Part shown: piece after piece, positions 6,529-14,078 of the stretch
Layout of the letters: each line of letters opens with the position of its first letter
Position numbering within the stretch: the stretch's first letter is position 1
Assembly (NCBI GenBank): GCA_944372795.1
Contig: CALWAF010000009.1
Span: 1 to 45,256 of the forward strand
Length of the DNA: 45,256 bases
Source: an uncultured Clostridia bacterium
Lineage (GTDB): Bacteria; Bacillota; Clostridia; Christensenellales; CAG-917
Reading direction: 5' to 3'
Program-made: the position numbers and the translations under genes
The notes under the pieces: generated by a model
The model's input: the letters and a program-made list of their open reading frames with translations, nothing else
Database searches by the model: none
What the model was told of the DNA's origin: nothing

Positions 6529-7222
6529 ATCGGCAAAGGATACGGTGATCTTTCTGCACGGCTGGGGCGGTGACGCCTCCGCCTTTTTATTTTGTGCCGA
6601 GCGGCTTGCGAGTGAGTTTCGTTGCGTGATGCCGGAGCTTGCGGGCTTCGGGAAGAGCGGCGAGCCCGAGCGCGCGTACACCGTGCGCGACTACGCCCGC
6701 GACGTCCTCGACCTTGCGGACGGACTCGGCGCGGAGACTTTCGTGCTGGTGGGACACAGCTTCGGCGGCAGAGTGGCGGTGGAACTTGCCGCAGCACACG
6801 GCGAGCGGGTGCGCGCCCTCGTCCTCGTGGACGCGGCGGGATTGCGCCCGAGAAGGAAACCGTCCTACTTCTTCCGTGTTGCACTGCACAAGCTGCTGAA
6901 AAGGCTGGGAAAAGCTGGTTTGAAGGGTTCGCCCGACTATCGCGCGCTCTCTCCCGTGATGAAGGCGACTTTCGTCAATGTGGTCAACTACGACCAGACG
7001 CCGCAGCTTGCGCACATAGCGTGTCCGACGGCGGTCTTTTGGGGGAGGGACGACCGCGATACCCCCGTGTATATGGCGAAAAAATTCCTGCGGGGCATAC
7101 GCGACAGCGCCCTTTTCATGCTGGACGGCGGACATTTCGCATATCTTTCCGACCCCACCTTTTTCACCGTTCTTCATGCTTTTCTGGGCGGCGTACGTGA
7201 GGGAAAGCGCGTGGAAAAATAG
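6506..7222 (+). CDS. Alpha/beta hydrolase
   Basis: 238 residues, soluble. The fold signature is clear: oxyanion segment HGWGGDAS near 18-25, nucleophile elbow GHSFGG near 88-93, acid Asp in FWGRDDRDTP near 175-184 and catalytic His in DGGHFAY near 210. The Arg/Lys-rich cap region around residues 115-135 may contact membrane or a charged substrate. The start is a GTG at 6506 preceded by GGAGG, overlapping rimI by 23 bp. In many genomes tsaD would sit here, so the hydrolase replaces it in this operon. The substrate cannot be told from sequence. Confidence 0.88.
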   Translation: MNSIILGESAKDTVIFLHGWGGDASAFLFCAERLASEFRCVMPELAGFGKSGEPERAYTVRDYARDVLDLADGLGAETFVLVGHSFGGRVAVELAAAHGERVRALVLVDAAGLRPRRKPSYFFRVALHKLLKRLGKAGLKGSPDYRALSPVMKATFVNVVNYDQTPQLAHIACPTAVFWGRDDRDTPVYMAKKFLRGIRDSALFMLDGGHFAYLSDPTFFTVLHAFLGGVREGKRVEK

Positions 7223-7286
7223 GGGAACATCATCCCGTTTCCTACCATTCGGTCACGTCGCGCGGCGCGGGCTCATACAATGACGT

Positions 7287-8876
7287 ATGGTCCTTGCAAG
7301 GGGAGATTGGTATTTTTCGGTGTGCGCATTCGTCGCGGGCGTGTTCATGGCGGTGCCCTACGTCTATGCCGCGCAGCAGGACAATTACCGCGTCGCCGAG
7401 GTGTGGAAGAGCAGGAGGGTGCGGAGCGCATACCTTGTCGATCTCGTCTGCATACTCGTGTTCGGAGGTGCGTGGGCGGGGTGTTGGTTCCTCTCTTCGA
7501 GGATGTTCTGGGGCTTTCTCATCTCGCTGTTTTTCTGCATCGCGGAGGTGGCGCTCTACGTTGTGGACGCGGCGCCGAAGCGCAAGAAACCGCTGCGCTA
7601 CACCCGCCGCGCGGTGCGCGCGATAGTCGCCTGTGCCGCAGTTTGCGCGGGGGCGGTCACGGCGTCGGTCGCCGTCATCAACGCAAAAGGAGTGGACGAA
7701 TATCTGCGCTATCCCGTGTTTTTCGCGATGTCGGCGGCGTATCCCGTCCTGTTTTCCGCTTCCCTTGCCTTCATGAACATATTCGAGCGGCTGAACAACG
7801 CGCGGTACGCCGCGCGGGCGCGCAGGGCGCTTGCGGCGGAGAGAGACCTCATCCGCATAGGCATCACGGGGAGTTTCGGGAAGACGTCGGTGAAAAACGC
7901 GTTGGACGCCATGCTTTCGGTGCGGTTCAACGTGCTTGCCACCCCCGCAAGCTACAACACGCCCATGGGCATCGCAAAGACGGTGCGGGAGCTCACACCT
8001 TCCCACGACGTGTTCATCGCCGAGATGGGCGCGAGAAGGAAGGGGGACATCGGAAAGCTCATGAGACTTGTGCGTCCCTCCCACACCATCCTCACGGGGG
8101 TGAACGACCAGCACCTTGCGACCTTCGGCAGCAGAGATGCCATAATGCGCGAAAAACTGAAAGCGCTGGACGTGAGGGCGGAGGACGGCGTGTGTGTGGT
8201 GAACGACAGGCTGTCCGCCATCCCGCGTGTTCGGGAAAACGGAGCGGCTAATATCGTGCTCGCGGGAGGCGACGAGCACTCCGTTGTGCACTATTCGGAC
8301 GTCGCGGTGTGCTCGGAGGGGAGCGCGTTCACGCTGTGGTTCTATGGCACGCCCGTGGAATGTACGACTAGGCTGCTCGGCGTGCACAACATCGAGAACA
8401 TCACTCTCGCCGCGGCGATGGCGTTCCGTTTCGGCATATCCCCGGAAGAGATCAGAGACGCGGTGGCAACGCTCGCGCCCGTGCCGCACCGTCTGCAACT
8501 TATCGACGGTGACGGAATAAGAATAATCGACGACACCTTCAATTCCAATCCCGACGGAGCGAGGCGCGCCCTTGAGGTGTTGAGCCTCTTTCGCGGACGT
8601 AAGGTGGTGGTGACGCCGGGGATGGTAGAGCTGGGCGCCGAGGAAGACGCCGAAAACGCGAGGCTCGGACGTATGCTCGCCGAGGTGGCGGACGTCGTGA
8701 TGCTGGTGGGCGCGCGCAGGGCGGGCACGGTGGGCGCGGGATTGAAGGAGGCGGGGTTCTGCGGCGAAACGAAGAGCTACGCCACTCTTGCGGAGGCGCA
8801 GGAGGACTTCAAAAACGTGCTGCACGTAGGCGACGTGCTGCTGCTCCTTAACGATCTGCCGGAGTGCTACGACTAG
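7287..8876 (+). CDS. murF: MurF-type UDP-MurNAc-tripeptide D-Ala-D-Ala ligase with membrane N terminus
   Basis: 529 residues. Residues 185-529 are a Mur ligase: P-loop GITGSFGKTSVK (193-204), EMGARRKGDIGKL, GVNDQH, NIENITLAAAMA, and the C-terminal domain with DDTFNSNPDG and PGMVELG. These match MurF, which adds D-Ala-D-Ala to the UDP-MurNAc tripeptide. The first 165 residues contain about five membrane segments instead of the usual MurF N-terminal substrate-binding domain, so the enzyme would be tethered at the membrane. ddl, which makes its D-Ala-D-Ala substrate, follows 29 bp later. The start is uncertain: ATG 7287 has no Shine-Dalgarno sequence but a TACAAT box five bases upstream; GTG 7320 has AGGGGAGA at a long distance. 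Confidence 0.85.
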   Translation: MVLARGDWYFSVCAFVAGVFMAVPYVYAAQQDNYRVAEVWKSRRVRSAYLVDLVCILVFGGAWAGCWFLSSRMFWGFLISLFFCIAEVALYVVDAAPKRKKPLRYTRRAVRAIVACAAVCAGAVTASVAVINAKGVDEYLRYPVFFAMSAAYPVLFSASLAFMNIFERLNNARYAARARRALAAERDLIRIGITGSFGKTSVKNALDAMLSVRFNVLATPASYNTPMGIAKTVRELTPSHDVFIAEMGARRKGDIGKLMRLVRPSHTILTGVNDQHLATFGSRDAIMREKLKALDVRAEDGVCVVNDRLSAIPRVRENGAANIVLAGGDEHSVVHYSDVAVCSEGSAFTLWFYGTPVECTTRLLGVHNIENITLAAAMAFRFGISPEEIRDAVATLAPVPHRLQLIDGDGIRIIDDTFNSNPDGARRALEVLSLFRGRKVVVTPGMVELGAEEDAENARLGRMLAEVADVVMLVGARRAGTVGAGLKEAGFCGETKSYATLAEAQEDFKNVLHVGDVLLLLNDLPECYD

Positions 8877-8905
8877 TCTCCGCCGTCGGGAGCGCGGGAG
8901 GGAAA

Positions 8906-10042
8906 ATGGCAAAAAAGGTTGCCCTCGTCTTCGGGGGAAGGTCTCTTGAGAGCGACATTTCCGTCATCACGGCGATGCAGACGCTGGCGGCGCTGAAAGA
9001 AACGGAGTTCATCGTCGAGCCCGTCTACCTTACGGAGGGCGGGTTTTATATGCGCGGAGTGGACGATATAGCGGCATTCACGCCTTTCGAGAGGGACAAA
9101 CATCTGCGCGTCATCCTCGCGGACGGCGTCTTTCTCTCGGTGCGCAGGGGAAAACTGCGCCGCGAGTTCCGTCCCGACGTCGCGCTCATATGCTGTCACG
9201 GCGGAGAGGGGGAGAACGGCGTGTTGCAGGGGCTTTTGGAGTTCAACGGAGTGCCGTACACTTCTGCGGGAGTGACGGCGTCCGCCGTGTGCATGGACAA
9301 GGCGGCGTCCAAGTGCGTCTTCGAGCAGATGCTGCTGAACGTCCTGCCTTACGTCACGGTGCGCTCATCCGACGCGCTCTTTGACCCTTACGCCGTCACC
9401 CTCGTGTGCGAGAGGACGCTGGACTATCCCGTCATCGTCAAGCCCGCGTCGCAGGGGAGCAGCATAGGCATATCCGCCGCGCACGACAGGGAGGAACTTG
9501 CAGAGGCGCTTGCCGTCGCCGCGCGTTTCGACGACAAACTTGTGGTGGAAGAAAAACTCACGGATTTTGTGGAGGTCAACTGCGCGGCGTATGCTCGGGG
9601 AGGGGAGGTCATAGTCTCCGAGACGGAGCGGCCGCTGTCTGCGGGAGAGCTGCTGACATTCGAGGATAAGTATGTGTCGGGAGGCAAGATGAGCGGCGGC
9701 GGACGTGAGATGCCCGCACCCGTAGGCGACGAACTCAACGCGCTGGTGCGCACGCTCACGGAGCGCATCTACCGCACCATGGAATTAAAAGGCGTGGTGC
9801 GCGTGGATTTTCTGGTGGACAGAGTGCGGGAGAAGGTGTACATCAATGAGGTGAACACGGTGCCGGGCTCCATGGCGTTCTATCTTTTCGAACCGGCGGG
9901 AAAGAGTTTTTCGGAGGTCATCTGCGACATCGTGGAGGACGCGGCGGAAAGGGGAGCGGCAAGACGGGCGCGCCCTGCCTATTCCTCGCCCGTGCTCTCC
10001 TTTTACGGCAGGGGAACGCACGGCGGCAAGTGCGCCCCGTAG
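8906..10042 (+). CDS. ddl: D-alanine-D-alanine ligase
   Basis: 378 residues of the ATP-grasp family. Landmarks are VALVFGGRSLESDISVITA at the N terminus, CCHGGEGENGVLQGLLEF, PVIVKPASQGSSIGI, the omega-loop FEDKY, and the metal site VDFL...YINEVNTVPG. The Tyr that ends FEDKY is at the position typical of D-Ala-D-Ala rather than D-Ala-D-Lac ligases, so no glycopeptide-resistance type is indicated. ATG 8906 follows GGGAGGG; an in-frame upstream start at 8864 would overlap murF and adds an unconserved extension. It probably shares the murF transcript. Confidence 0.95.
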   Translation: MAKKVALVFGGRSLESDISVITAMQTLAALKETEFIVEPVYLTEGGFYMRGVDDIAAFTPFERDKHLRVILADGVFLSVRRGKLRREFRPDVALICCHGGEGENGVLQGLLEFNGVPYTSAGVTASAVCMDKAASKCVFEQMLLNVLPYVTVRSSDALFDPYAVTLVCERTLDYPVIVKPASQGSSIGISAAHDREELAEALAVAARFDDKLVVEEKLTDFVEVNCAAYARGGEVIVSETERPLSAGELLTFEDKYVSGGKMSGGGREMPAPVGDELNALVRTLTERIYRTMELKGVVRVDFLVDRVREKVYINEVNTVPGSMAFYLFEPAGKSFSEVICDIVEDAAERGAARRARPAYSSPVLSFYGRGTHGGKCAP

Positions 10043-10057
10043 GCGTCGGTCTTTCGC

Positions 10058-10086
10058 TTGCAATCGCGCCCGCGATGTGCTATCAT
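10058..10086 (+). promoter_or_regulatory. Promoter of icd
   Basis: TTGCAA (10058-10063), 17-bp spacer, TATCAT (10081-10086). A start near 10093 leaves a short leader with GCGAGGTG before the ATG at 10108. Confidence 0.75.
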
Positions 10087-10107
10087 ATGCGCATTGCGAG
10101 GTGAAAA

Positions 10108-11295
10108 ATGGACAAGATCAGAATGAACACCCCCCTCGTCGAGATAGACGGGGACGAAATGACCCGCGTGCTCTGGCAGTGGGTGAAAGACATCCTCATC
10201 ACTCCTTACGTCGATCTCAAGACGGAGTACTACGACCTTTCTCTCGAGAACCGCGACGCCACCGACGACAAAGTCACCGTGGAAGCCGCAGAAGCGTGTT
10301 TGAGGCTGGGCGTCGGCGTCAAGTGCGCCACCATCACCCCCAACGCACAGCGCGTGGAGGAATTCGGGCTCAAGAAGATGTGGGCAAGCCCCAACGCTAC
10401 CATCCGCGCGAAGATGGACGGCACGGTCTTCCGCGCACCCGTCATCGTGCGCGGCATCACCCCCCTCGTCCCCGGCTGGAAGAAACCCATCGTCATCGCC
10501 CGTCACGCCTACGGCGACGTCTATAAGGGCGTGGAGATGAAGGCGAAAGGCGGCAAAGCCACGCTCTCCTGCGACGGCAACACCGTCACCGTGTTCGACT
10601 TCGGCGGAAAAGAGGGCATCCTGCAAGCCATACATAACACCAAGGCGAGCATAGAGAGTTTTGCCAGAAGCTGCTTCAATTACGCTCTCGACACCCGCAA
10701 CGACCTTTGGTTCTCCACCAAGGACACCATTTCCAAGACCTACGACCACACCTTCAAGGATATATTCCAAGACATCTACGACGCGGAGTACAAGGCGAAG
10801 TTCGAGGCAGCGGGGATAGAGTATTTCTACACCCTCATCGACGACGCGGTGGCTCGTGTCATGCGTTCCGAGGGCGGCTTCATCTGGGCGCTCAAAAACT
10901 ATGACGGCGACGTGATGAGCGATATGGTCGCGACCGCGTTCGGGTCTCTTGCCATGATGACCTCCGTGCTCGTTTCCCCCACGGGAGCGTACGAGTTCGA
11001 GGCGGCGCACGGCACAGTCACCCGTCACTACCGCAAATATCAGAAGGGAGAGGAGACTTCCACCAACTCCGTCGCGACGCTCTTCGCGTGGACGGGAGCG
11101 CTGAAAAAGCGCGGCGAGCTGGACGGCAACAAGGAGCTCGCAGGCTTTGCCGAAAGGCTGGAAAAGGCGACCATAGACACCATCGAGAGCGGCGAGATGA
11201 CCAAGGATCTTGCAGGAATGTTCAAACTCGACGGCGTGAGCGTGAAGGCGCTGAACAGCAAGGAATTCCTCGAAGCCATCGCAAAAAGACTGTAA
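10108..11295 (+). CDS. icd: NADP-dependent isocitrate dehydrogenase (eukaryotic-type homodimer)
   Basis: 395 residues. The sequence follows the eukaryotic/mitochondrial-type IDH subfamily rather than the Escherichia coli type: [12 protein letters not shown] at the N terminus, [77 protein letters not shown] and AHGTVTRHY. It converts isocitrate to 2-oxoglutarate and gives NADPH and glutamate precursor. It has its own promoter and a strong terminator, so it is a single-gene unit. No other TCA gene is nearby. Confidence 0.95.
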   Translation: MDKIRMNTPLVEIDGDEMTRVLWQWVKDILITPYVDLKTEYYDLSLENRDATDDKVTVEAAEACLRLGVGVKCATITPNAQRVEEFGLKKMWASPNATIRAKMDGTVFRAPVIVRGITPLVPGWKKPIVIARHAYGDVYKGVEMKAKGGKATLSCDGNTVTVFDFGGKEGILQAIHNTKASIESFARSCFNYALDTRNDLWFSTKDTISKTYDHTFKDIFQDIYDAEYKAKFEAAGIEYFYTLIDDAVARVMRSEGGFIWALKNYDGDVMSDMVATAFGSLAMMTSVLVSPTGAYEFEAAHGTVTRHYRKYQKGEETSTNSVATLFAWTGALKKRGELDGNKELAGFAERLEKATIDTIESGEMTKDLAGMFKLDGVSVKALNSKEFLEAIAKRL

Positions 11296-11323
11296 GCAAA
11301 GACTGTAAGCGCGGAAGCGCATG

Positions 11324-11351
11324 AAAAAGAGCGGCGGATGCCGCTCTTTTT
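11324..11351 (+). terminator. Intrinsic terminator after icd
   Basis: AAAAAGAGCGGC (11324-11335) pairs with GCCGCTCTTTTT (11340-11351) around GGAT. It has A and T runs on both sides and can serve the convergent gene as well. Confidence 0.92.
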
Positions 11352-11367
11352 TTAATTCTCTTTGAAA

Positions 11368-12333
11368 CTAATCCTTCGCGTAAATGACGCGCTGATCGGT
11401 GATGATCTCCACGCTGTCGCGGTATGCCTCGGGGATGGTGACGATCACCTGTTTTTCTATGCGGTTGGGCTGGAAGCAGAGGTCCAGCATCTTGTCGATG
11501 TCCGCGTCATGTGCGGGCTCGGGAGTGCGCGTTATGCTGACGATATAGCGGTCGGTGCCCGTGTCGGAGCGGGAGATGTTGTACTCGCCGGGGTAGAGGT
11601 CGTAGCATGAGACGGTCACCATGGTGGCGGAGGCGTCGTACCTTATGACGATCTTCCTGTCGGGGACGTCCAGCTCGATCGCTTCCACTTCCACGACGGG
11701 GAATGAGGGAAGGATGGGTTCGCTCTCCGCATACCAGCCGCGGGAGAGCAGATAGTCACTGCGCGCGTCCACCCACTTGTCGGCGTCAAGGCTTCCGAGG
11801 GCGGCAGATGCGACGACGAAGACCACCGCGAGCACCAGCAGGACGTATGCGACGTTCTGCATGGTGAGATATTTGGGCTTGAAGATGACGGAACCGTTCT
11901 CGTTTTTCGCATTTTTGAGAATTGTTTTGACGGAAACGGGTTTCTTTTCCTGCTTGTTTGCCTCTTCCGCGGGGACGTTGTCGTCCGATGCGCCTTCCGA
12001 AAACCTTGCGGCGGGGACGGCGCCTTCGTCGTCATCGGAGGGGATGACTCGCGCAAAGAGCGCTGCGCCGGGTGCGTCGGGGAAGCGGTCGAACCACACT
12101 TTGGAAAGATAGGAGCCCAGACCGCGCAGGGAGATGAGGCAGAGCCCCGCGCCTATGAAGGAGAGTCCGAAGAGGGTGAGGAACGCCATTGCGGAATCCC
12201 AAGCGATGTATACGCCTATGGCGTAGGCGAGAGCGACCGCCCACAGCGCCGCCATGGCGAGCGTGAGCAGCACCAGCCCCGCGATGGGCAGGGCGCAGAG
12301 AAATTTGTGAGCGTTTTCCGAAACTTTTTTCAT
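11368..12333 (-). CDS. Membrane protein of unknown function
   Basis: 321 residues. Two N-terminal hydrophobic segments (about 13-43 and 47-70) are followed by an acidic cytoplasmic linker, a third membrane segment near 160-180 and an extracytoplasmic C-terminal domain of about 140 residues. That domain is rich in short beta strands and ends in a segment (KQVIVTIPEAY) that recalls DUF4097-like putative adhesin repeats; the likeness is weak. The ATG at 12333 has GCGGAAG upstream. It converges on icd and is divergent from the deacetylase gene. A function cannot be assigned. Confidence 0.65.
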   Translation of the reverse strand: MKKVSENAHKFLCALPIAGLVLLTLAMAALWAVALAYAIGVYIAWDSAMAFLTLFGLSFIGAGLCLISLRGLGSYLSKVWFDRFPDAPGAALFARVIPSDDDEGAVPAARFSEGASDDNVPAEEANKQEKKPVSVKTILKNAKNENGSVIFKPKYLTMQNVAYVLLVLAVVFVVASAALGSLDADKWVDARSDYLLSRGWYAESEPILPSFPVVEVEAIELDVPDRKIVIRYDASATMVTVSCYDLYPGEYNISRSDTGTDRYIVSITRTPEPAHDADIDKMLDLCFQPNRIEKQVIVTIPEAYRDSVEIITDQRVIYAKD

Positions 12334-12362
12334 GATGAACTTCCGCTTCGTTTGGTGTGGTC

Positions 12363-12392
12363 ATTATACATACCCCCGTGCGGTCAAGTCAA
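12363..12392 (-). promoter_or_regulatory. Promoter of the membrane protein gene
   Basis: On the minus strand TTGACT, an 18-bp spacer and TATAAT (12368-12363) are followed by a leader of about 22 bases with GCGGAAG before ATG 12333. Confidence 0.65.
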
Positions 12393-12484
12393 GCGACGCG
12401 CGCTCCGATGCGATTATTAACACTCGCCGTTCTTGCGCGGCGAGGCGGAGCATACACATTTAGAGGGAGCAAACGACTTATCTC

Positions 12485-12513
12485 GTCACGATCCGACAAA
12501 ATGTGTCACGATC
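12485..12513. repeat. Direct repeat GTCACGATC
   Basis: Two exact copies of GTCACGATC (12485-12493 and 12505-12513), 20 bp apart centre to centre, lie 35-63 bp upstream of the deacetylase start. The two-turn spacing suggests a regulator binding site. Confidence 0.4.
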
Positions 12514-12547
12514 GCGCTCCGCAAGATCGGTTAATATGAGGTGAACG

Positions 12548-13321
12548 GTGTTTCTCGTCCTGAAAAAACGAAGCATTATGCTGGCGGCGGCATTCGTGGT
12601 GCTGTTTGCGGCGGTCACCGCGGCGCTGGGCGCCACGGGCAGCGCGGGAGTGTTCTTCGGAGTCGCCTCGCGCAAGATCCCCGTCTACTGCGTGGAGAGG
12701 GGAGGAGAGGAAGAAAAGGTGGTCGCGCTCACCTTCGACGCGGCGTGGGGCGCCGACAAGACGAGGGGCATCCTCGACATCCTCGACGAATACGATGCGG
12801 GAGGGACTTTCTTCCTTGTCGGGTTCTGGCTGGACAAATATCCCGACATGGTGAGCGAGATAGCGCAGGCAGGCATAGAGATAGGCAACCATTCGGCGAA
12901 CCATCTCAACATGCCCAAGCTCAATTCGGAGACTATGAGGGCGGAGATAACCAGCGTCAACACCCGCATTGAAGAGCTTTCCGGGGTGCGCCCCACATTC
13001 TTCCGTGCGCCTTACGGCGACTACTCGGACAGGCTGATGACGACGGTGGAGGAGCTCGGCATGGTGGGGGTGCAGTGGAGCATCGACACCTTGGACTGGA
13101 AGGGGCTTTCCGCGGCGGAGATAGTCGAGAGAGTGGTGCCGAACGCCAAGAGCGGCGACATCATCCTCTTCCACAACAACTCCGACCACGTCCTCGACGC
13201 GCTGCCTCTCGTCATCATGGGACTGAAGAACAAGGGATTCTCCTTTGTCGGGCTCTCGGAGATGGTGGCGACGGAGAATTTCAGCGTCGACCATACGGGG
13301 ATGCAGCACAAAAATTCATGA
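12548..13321 (+). CDS. Polysaccharide deacetylase (CE4, PdaB/YlxY-like)
   Basis: 257 residues. A signal anchor (about 9-30) is followed by a NodB domain: metal-binding motif ALTFDAAWG with Asp64, HSANH with His115 and His119, RAPYGDYS (153-160), DTLDWKG and LFHNN near 207-211. The FDAAWG form of motif 1 is typical of sporulation-linked deacetylases of the PdaB group, which act on cortex or cell-wall glycan. The start is a GTG at 12548 after GAGGTG. The catalytic residues are all present, so it should be active. Its role in sporulation is inferred from subfamily and genome context. Confidence 0.85.
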   Translation: MFLVLKKRSIMLAAAFVVLFAAVTAALGATGSAGVFFGVASRKIPVYCVERGGEEEKVVALTFDAAWGADKTRGILDILDEYDAGGTFFLVGFWLDKYPDMVSEIAQAGIEIGNHSANHLNMPKLNSETMRAEITSVNTRIEELSGVRPTFFRAPYGDYSDRLMTTVEELGMVGVQWSIDTLDWKGLSAAEIVERVVPNAKSGDIILFHNNSDHVLDALPLVIMGLKNKGFSFVGLSEMVATENFSVDHTGMQHKNS

Positions 13322-13355
13322 AAATACCCGCCCGCAGTGGCGAAAGAGAGGAAAT

Positions 13356-13970
13356 ATGGGATACGAACAGATGCAGAACAACAGAGCGTATGTCGCGGGG
13401 ACGGTGCTCTCCGCGCCCGAATTCTCGCACGAGGTGCTGGGGGAAAGGTTCTACGACGTCGTGCTGGGCGTAAAGAGGCTGTCCGACAAGACGGACGAGA
13501 TCCCCGTCACGGTGTCGGACAGGCTCATCGGAGAGCGGTTTCCCGCTCCCGGAGAGAGGCTCGGGGTGTCGGGACAGCTGCGCAGCTACAACAAGCAGGC
13601 GGAGGGCAGGAGCAAACTCATATTGCGTGTGTTCGCGAGGGAGCTGGATGACGGCGAAGCGGAGGCGCCCAACCGCATAGAGCTAGAAGGTTATGTGTGC
13701 AAGCCTCCCGTCTATCGCACAACTCCTTTCGGGAGAGAGATATGCGATATGCTGCTTGCGGTCAACCGCGCTTACAACAAGTCCGATTACATCCCCGCGA
13801 TAGTGTGGGGGAGGAATGCCAAGTACGCGGGGGAATTTGCCGTGGGCGACAGGGTGGCGGTGACGGGAAGGATCCAGTCACGCACCTATCAGAAGACGCT
13901 CCCGGACGGCAGCACGGAGGAGAGAGTGGCATATGAGGTGTCCGTCTCACAGATAGAAAGAGCGGACTGA
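13356..13970 (+). CDS. SSB-like protein with two OB folds
   Basis: 204 residues made of two similar halves. Each has the strand pattern of an SSB/PriB OB fold: residues about 10-100 (AYVAGTVLSAPEF...FYDVVLGVKRLS...RLGVSGQLRSYNKQ) and about 108-204 (IELEGYVCKPPVYRTTPFGREICDMLLAVNRAYNKSDYIPAIVWGRNA...VAVTGRIQSRTYQK). The second half is close to canonical SSB (IVWGRNA, VTGRIQSRTYQ). It lacks the acidic SSB tail ending in a DIPF-like tip. ATG 13356 follows AGAGAGG. It sits 34 bp after the deacetylase and ends at a terminator. It probably binds single-stranded DNA; it is unlikely to be the main replicative SSB. Confidence 0.75.
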   Translation: MGYEQMQNNRAYVAGTVLSAPEFSHEVLGERFYDVVLGVKRLSDKTDEIPVTVSDRLIGERFPAPGERLGVSGQLRSYNKQAEGRSKLILRVFARELDDGEAEAPNRIELEGYVCKPPVYRTTPFGREICDMLLAVNRAYNKSDYIPAIVWGRNAKYAGEFAVGDRVAVTGRIQSRTYQKTLPDGSTEERVAYEVSVSQIERAD

Positions 13971-13988
13971 CCGACCGACACACGAAAG

Positions 13989-14010
13989 CGGCGCTTTAAG
14001 CGCCGTTTTT
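13989..14010 (+). terminator. Intrinsic terminator after the SSB-like gene
   Basis: CGGCGCTT (13989-13996) pairs with AAGCGCCG (13998-14005), followed by TTTTT. Confidence 0.85.
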
Positions 14011-14014
14011 GTAG

Positions 14015-14043
14015 TTTACAAACGCGCGTGCTTGTTGTATAAT
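14015..14043 (+). promoter_or_regulatory. Promoter of the alpha-galactosidase operon
   Basis: TTTACA (14015-14020), 17-bp spacer, TATAAT (14038-14043). A start near 14050 precedes the AAAGGA site and ATG 14079. Confidence 0.8.
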
Positions 14044-14078
14044 TTACAAAAGAAACTTTCCCGAAAGGAATGCGGACA

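Noticed and set aside
8906..10042. Ddl as a vancomycin-resistance D-Ala-D-Lac ligase
   Set aside because: The omega-loop keeps the Tyr (FEDKY) typical of D-Ala-D-Ala ligases, and no vanH, vanX or vanS/vanR genes are nearby.
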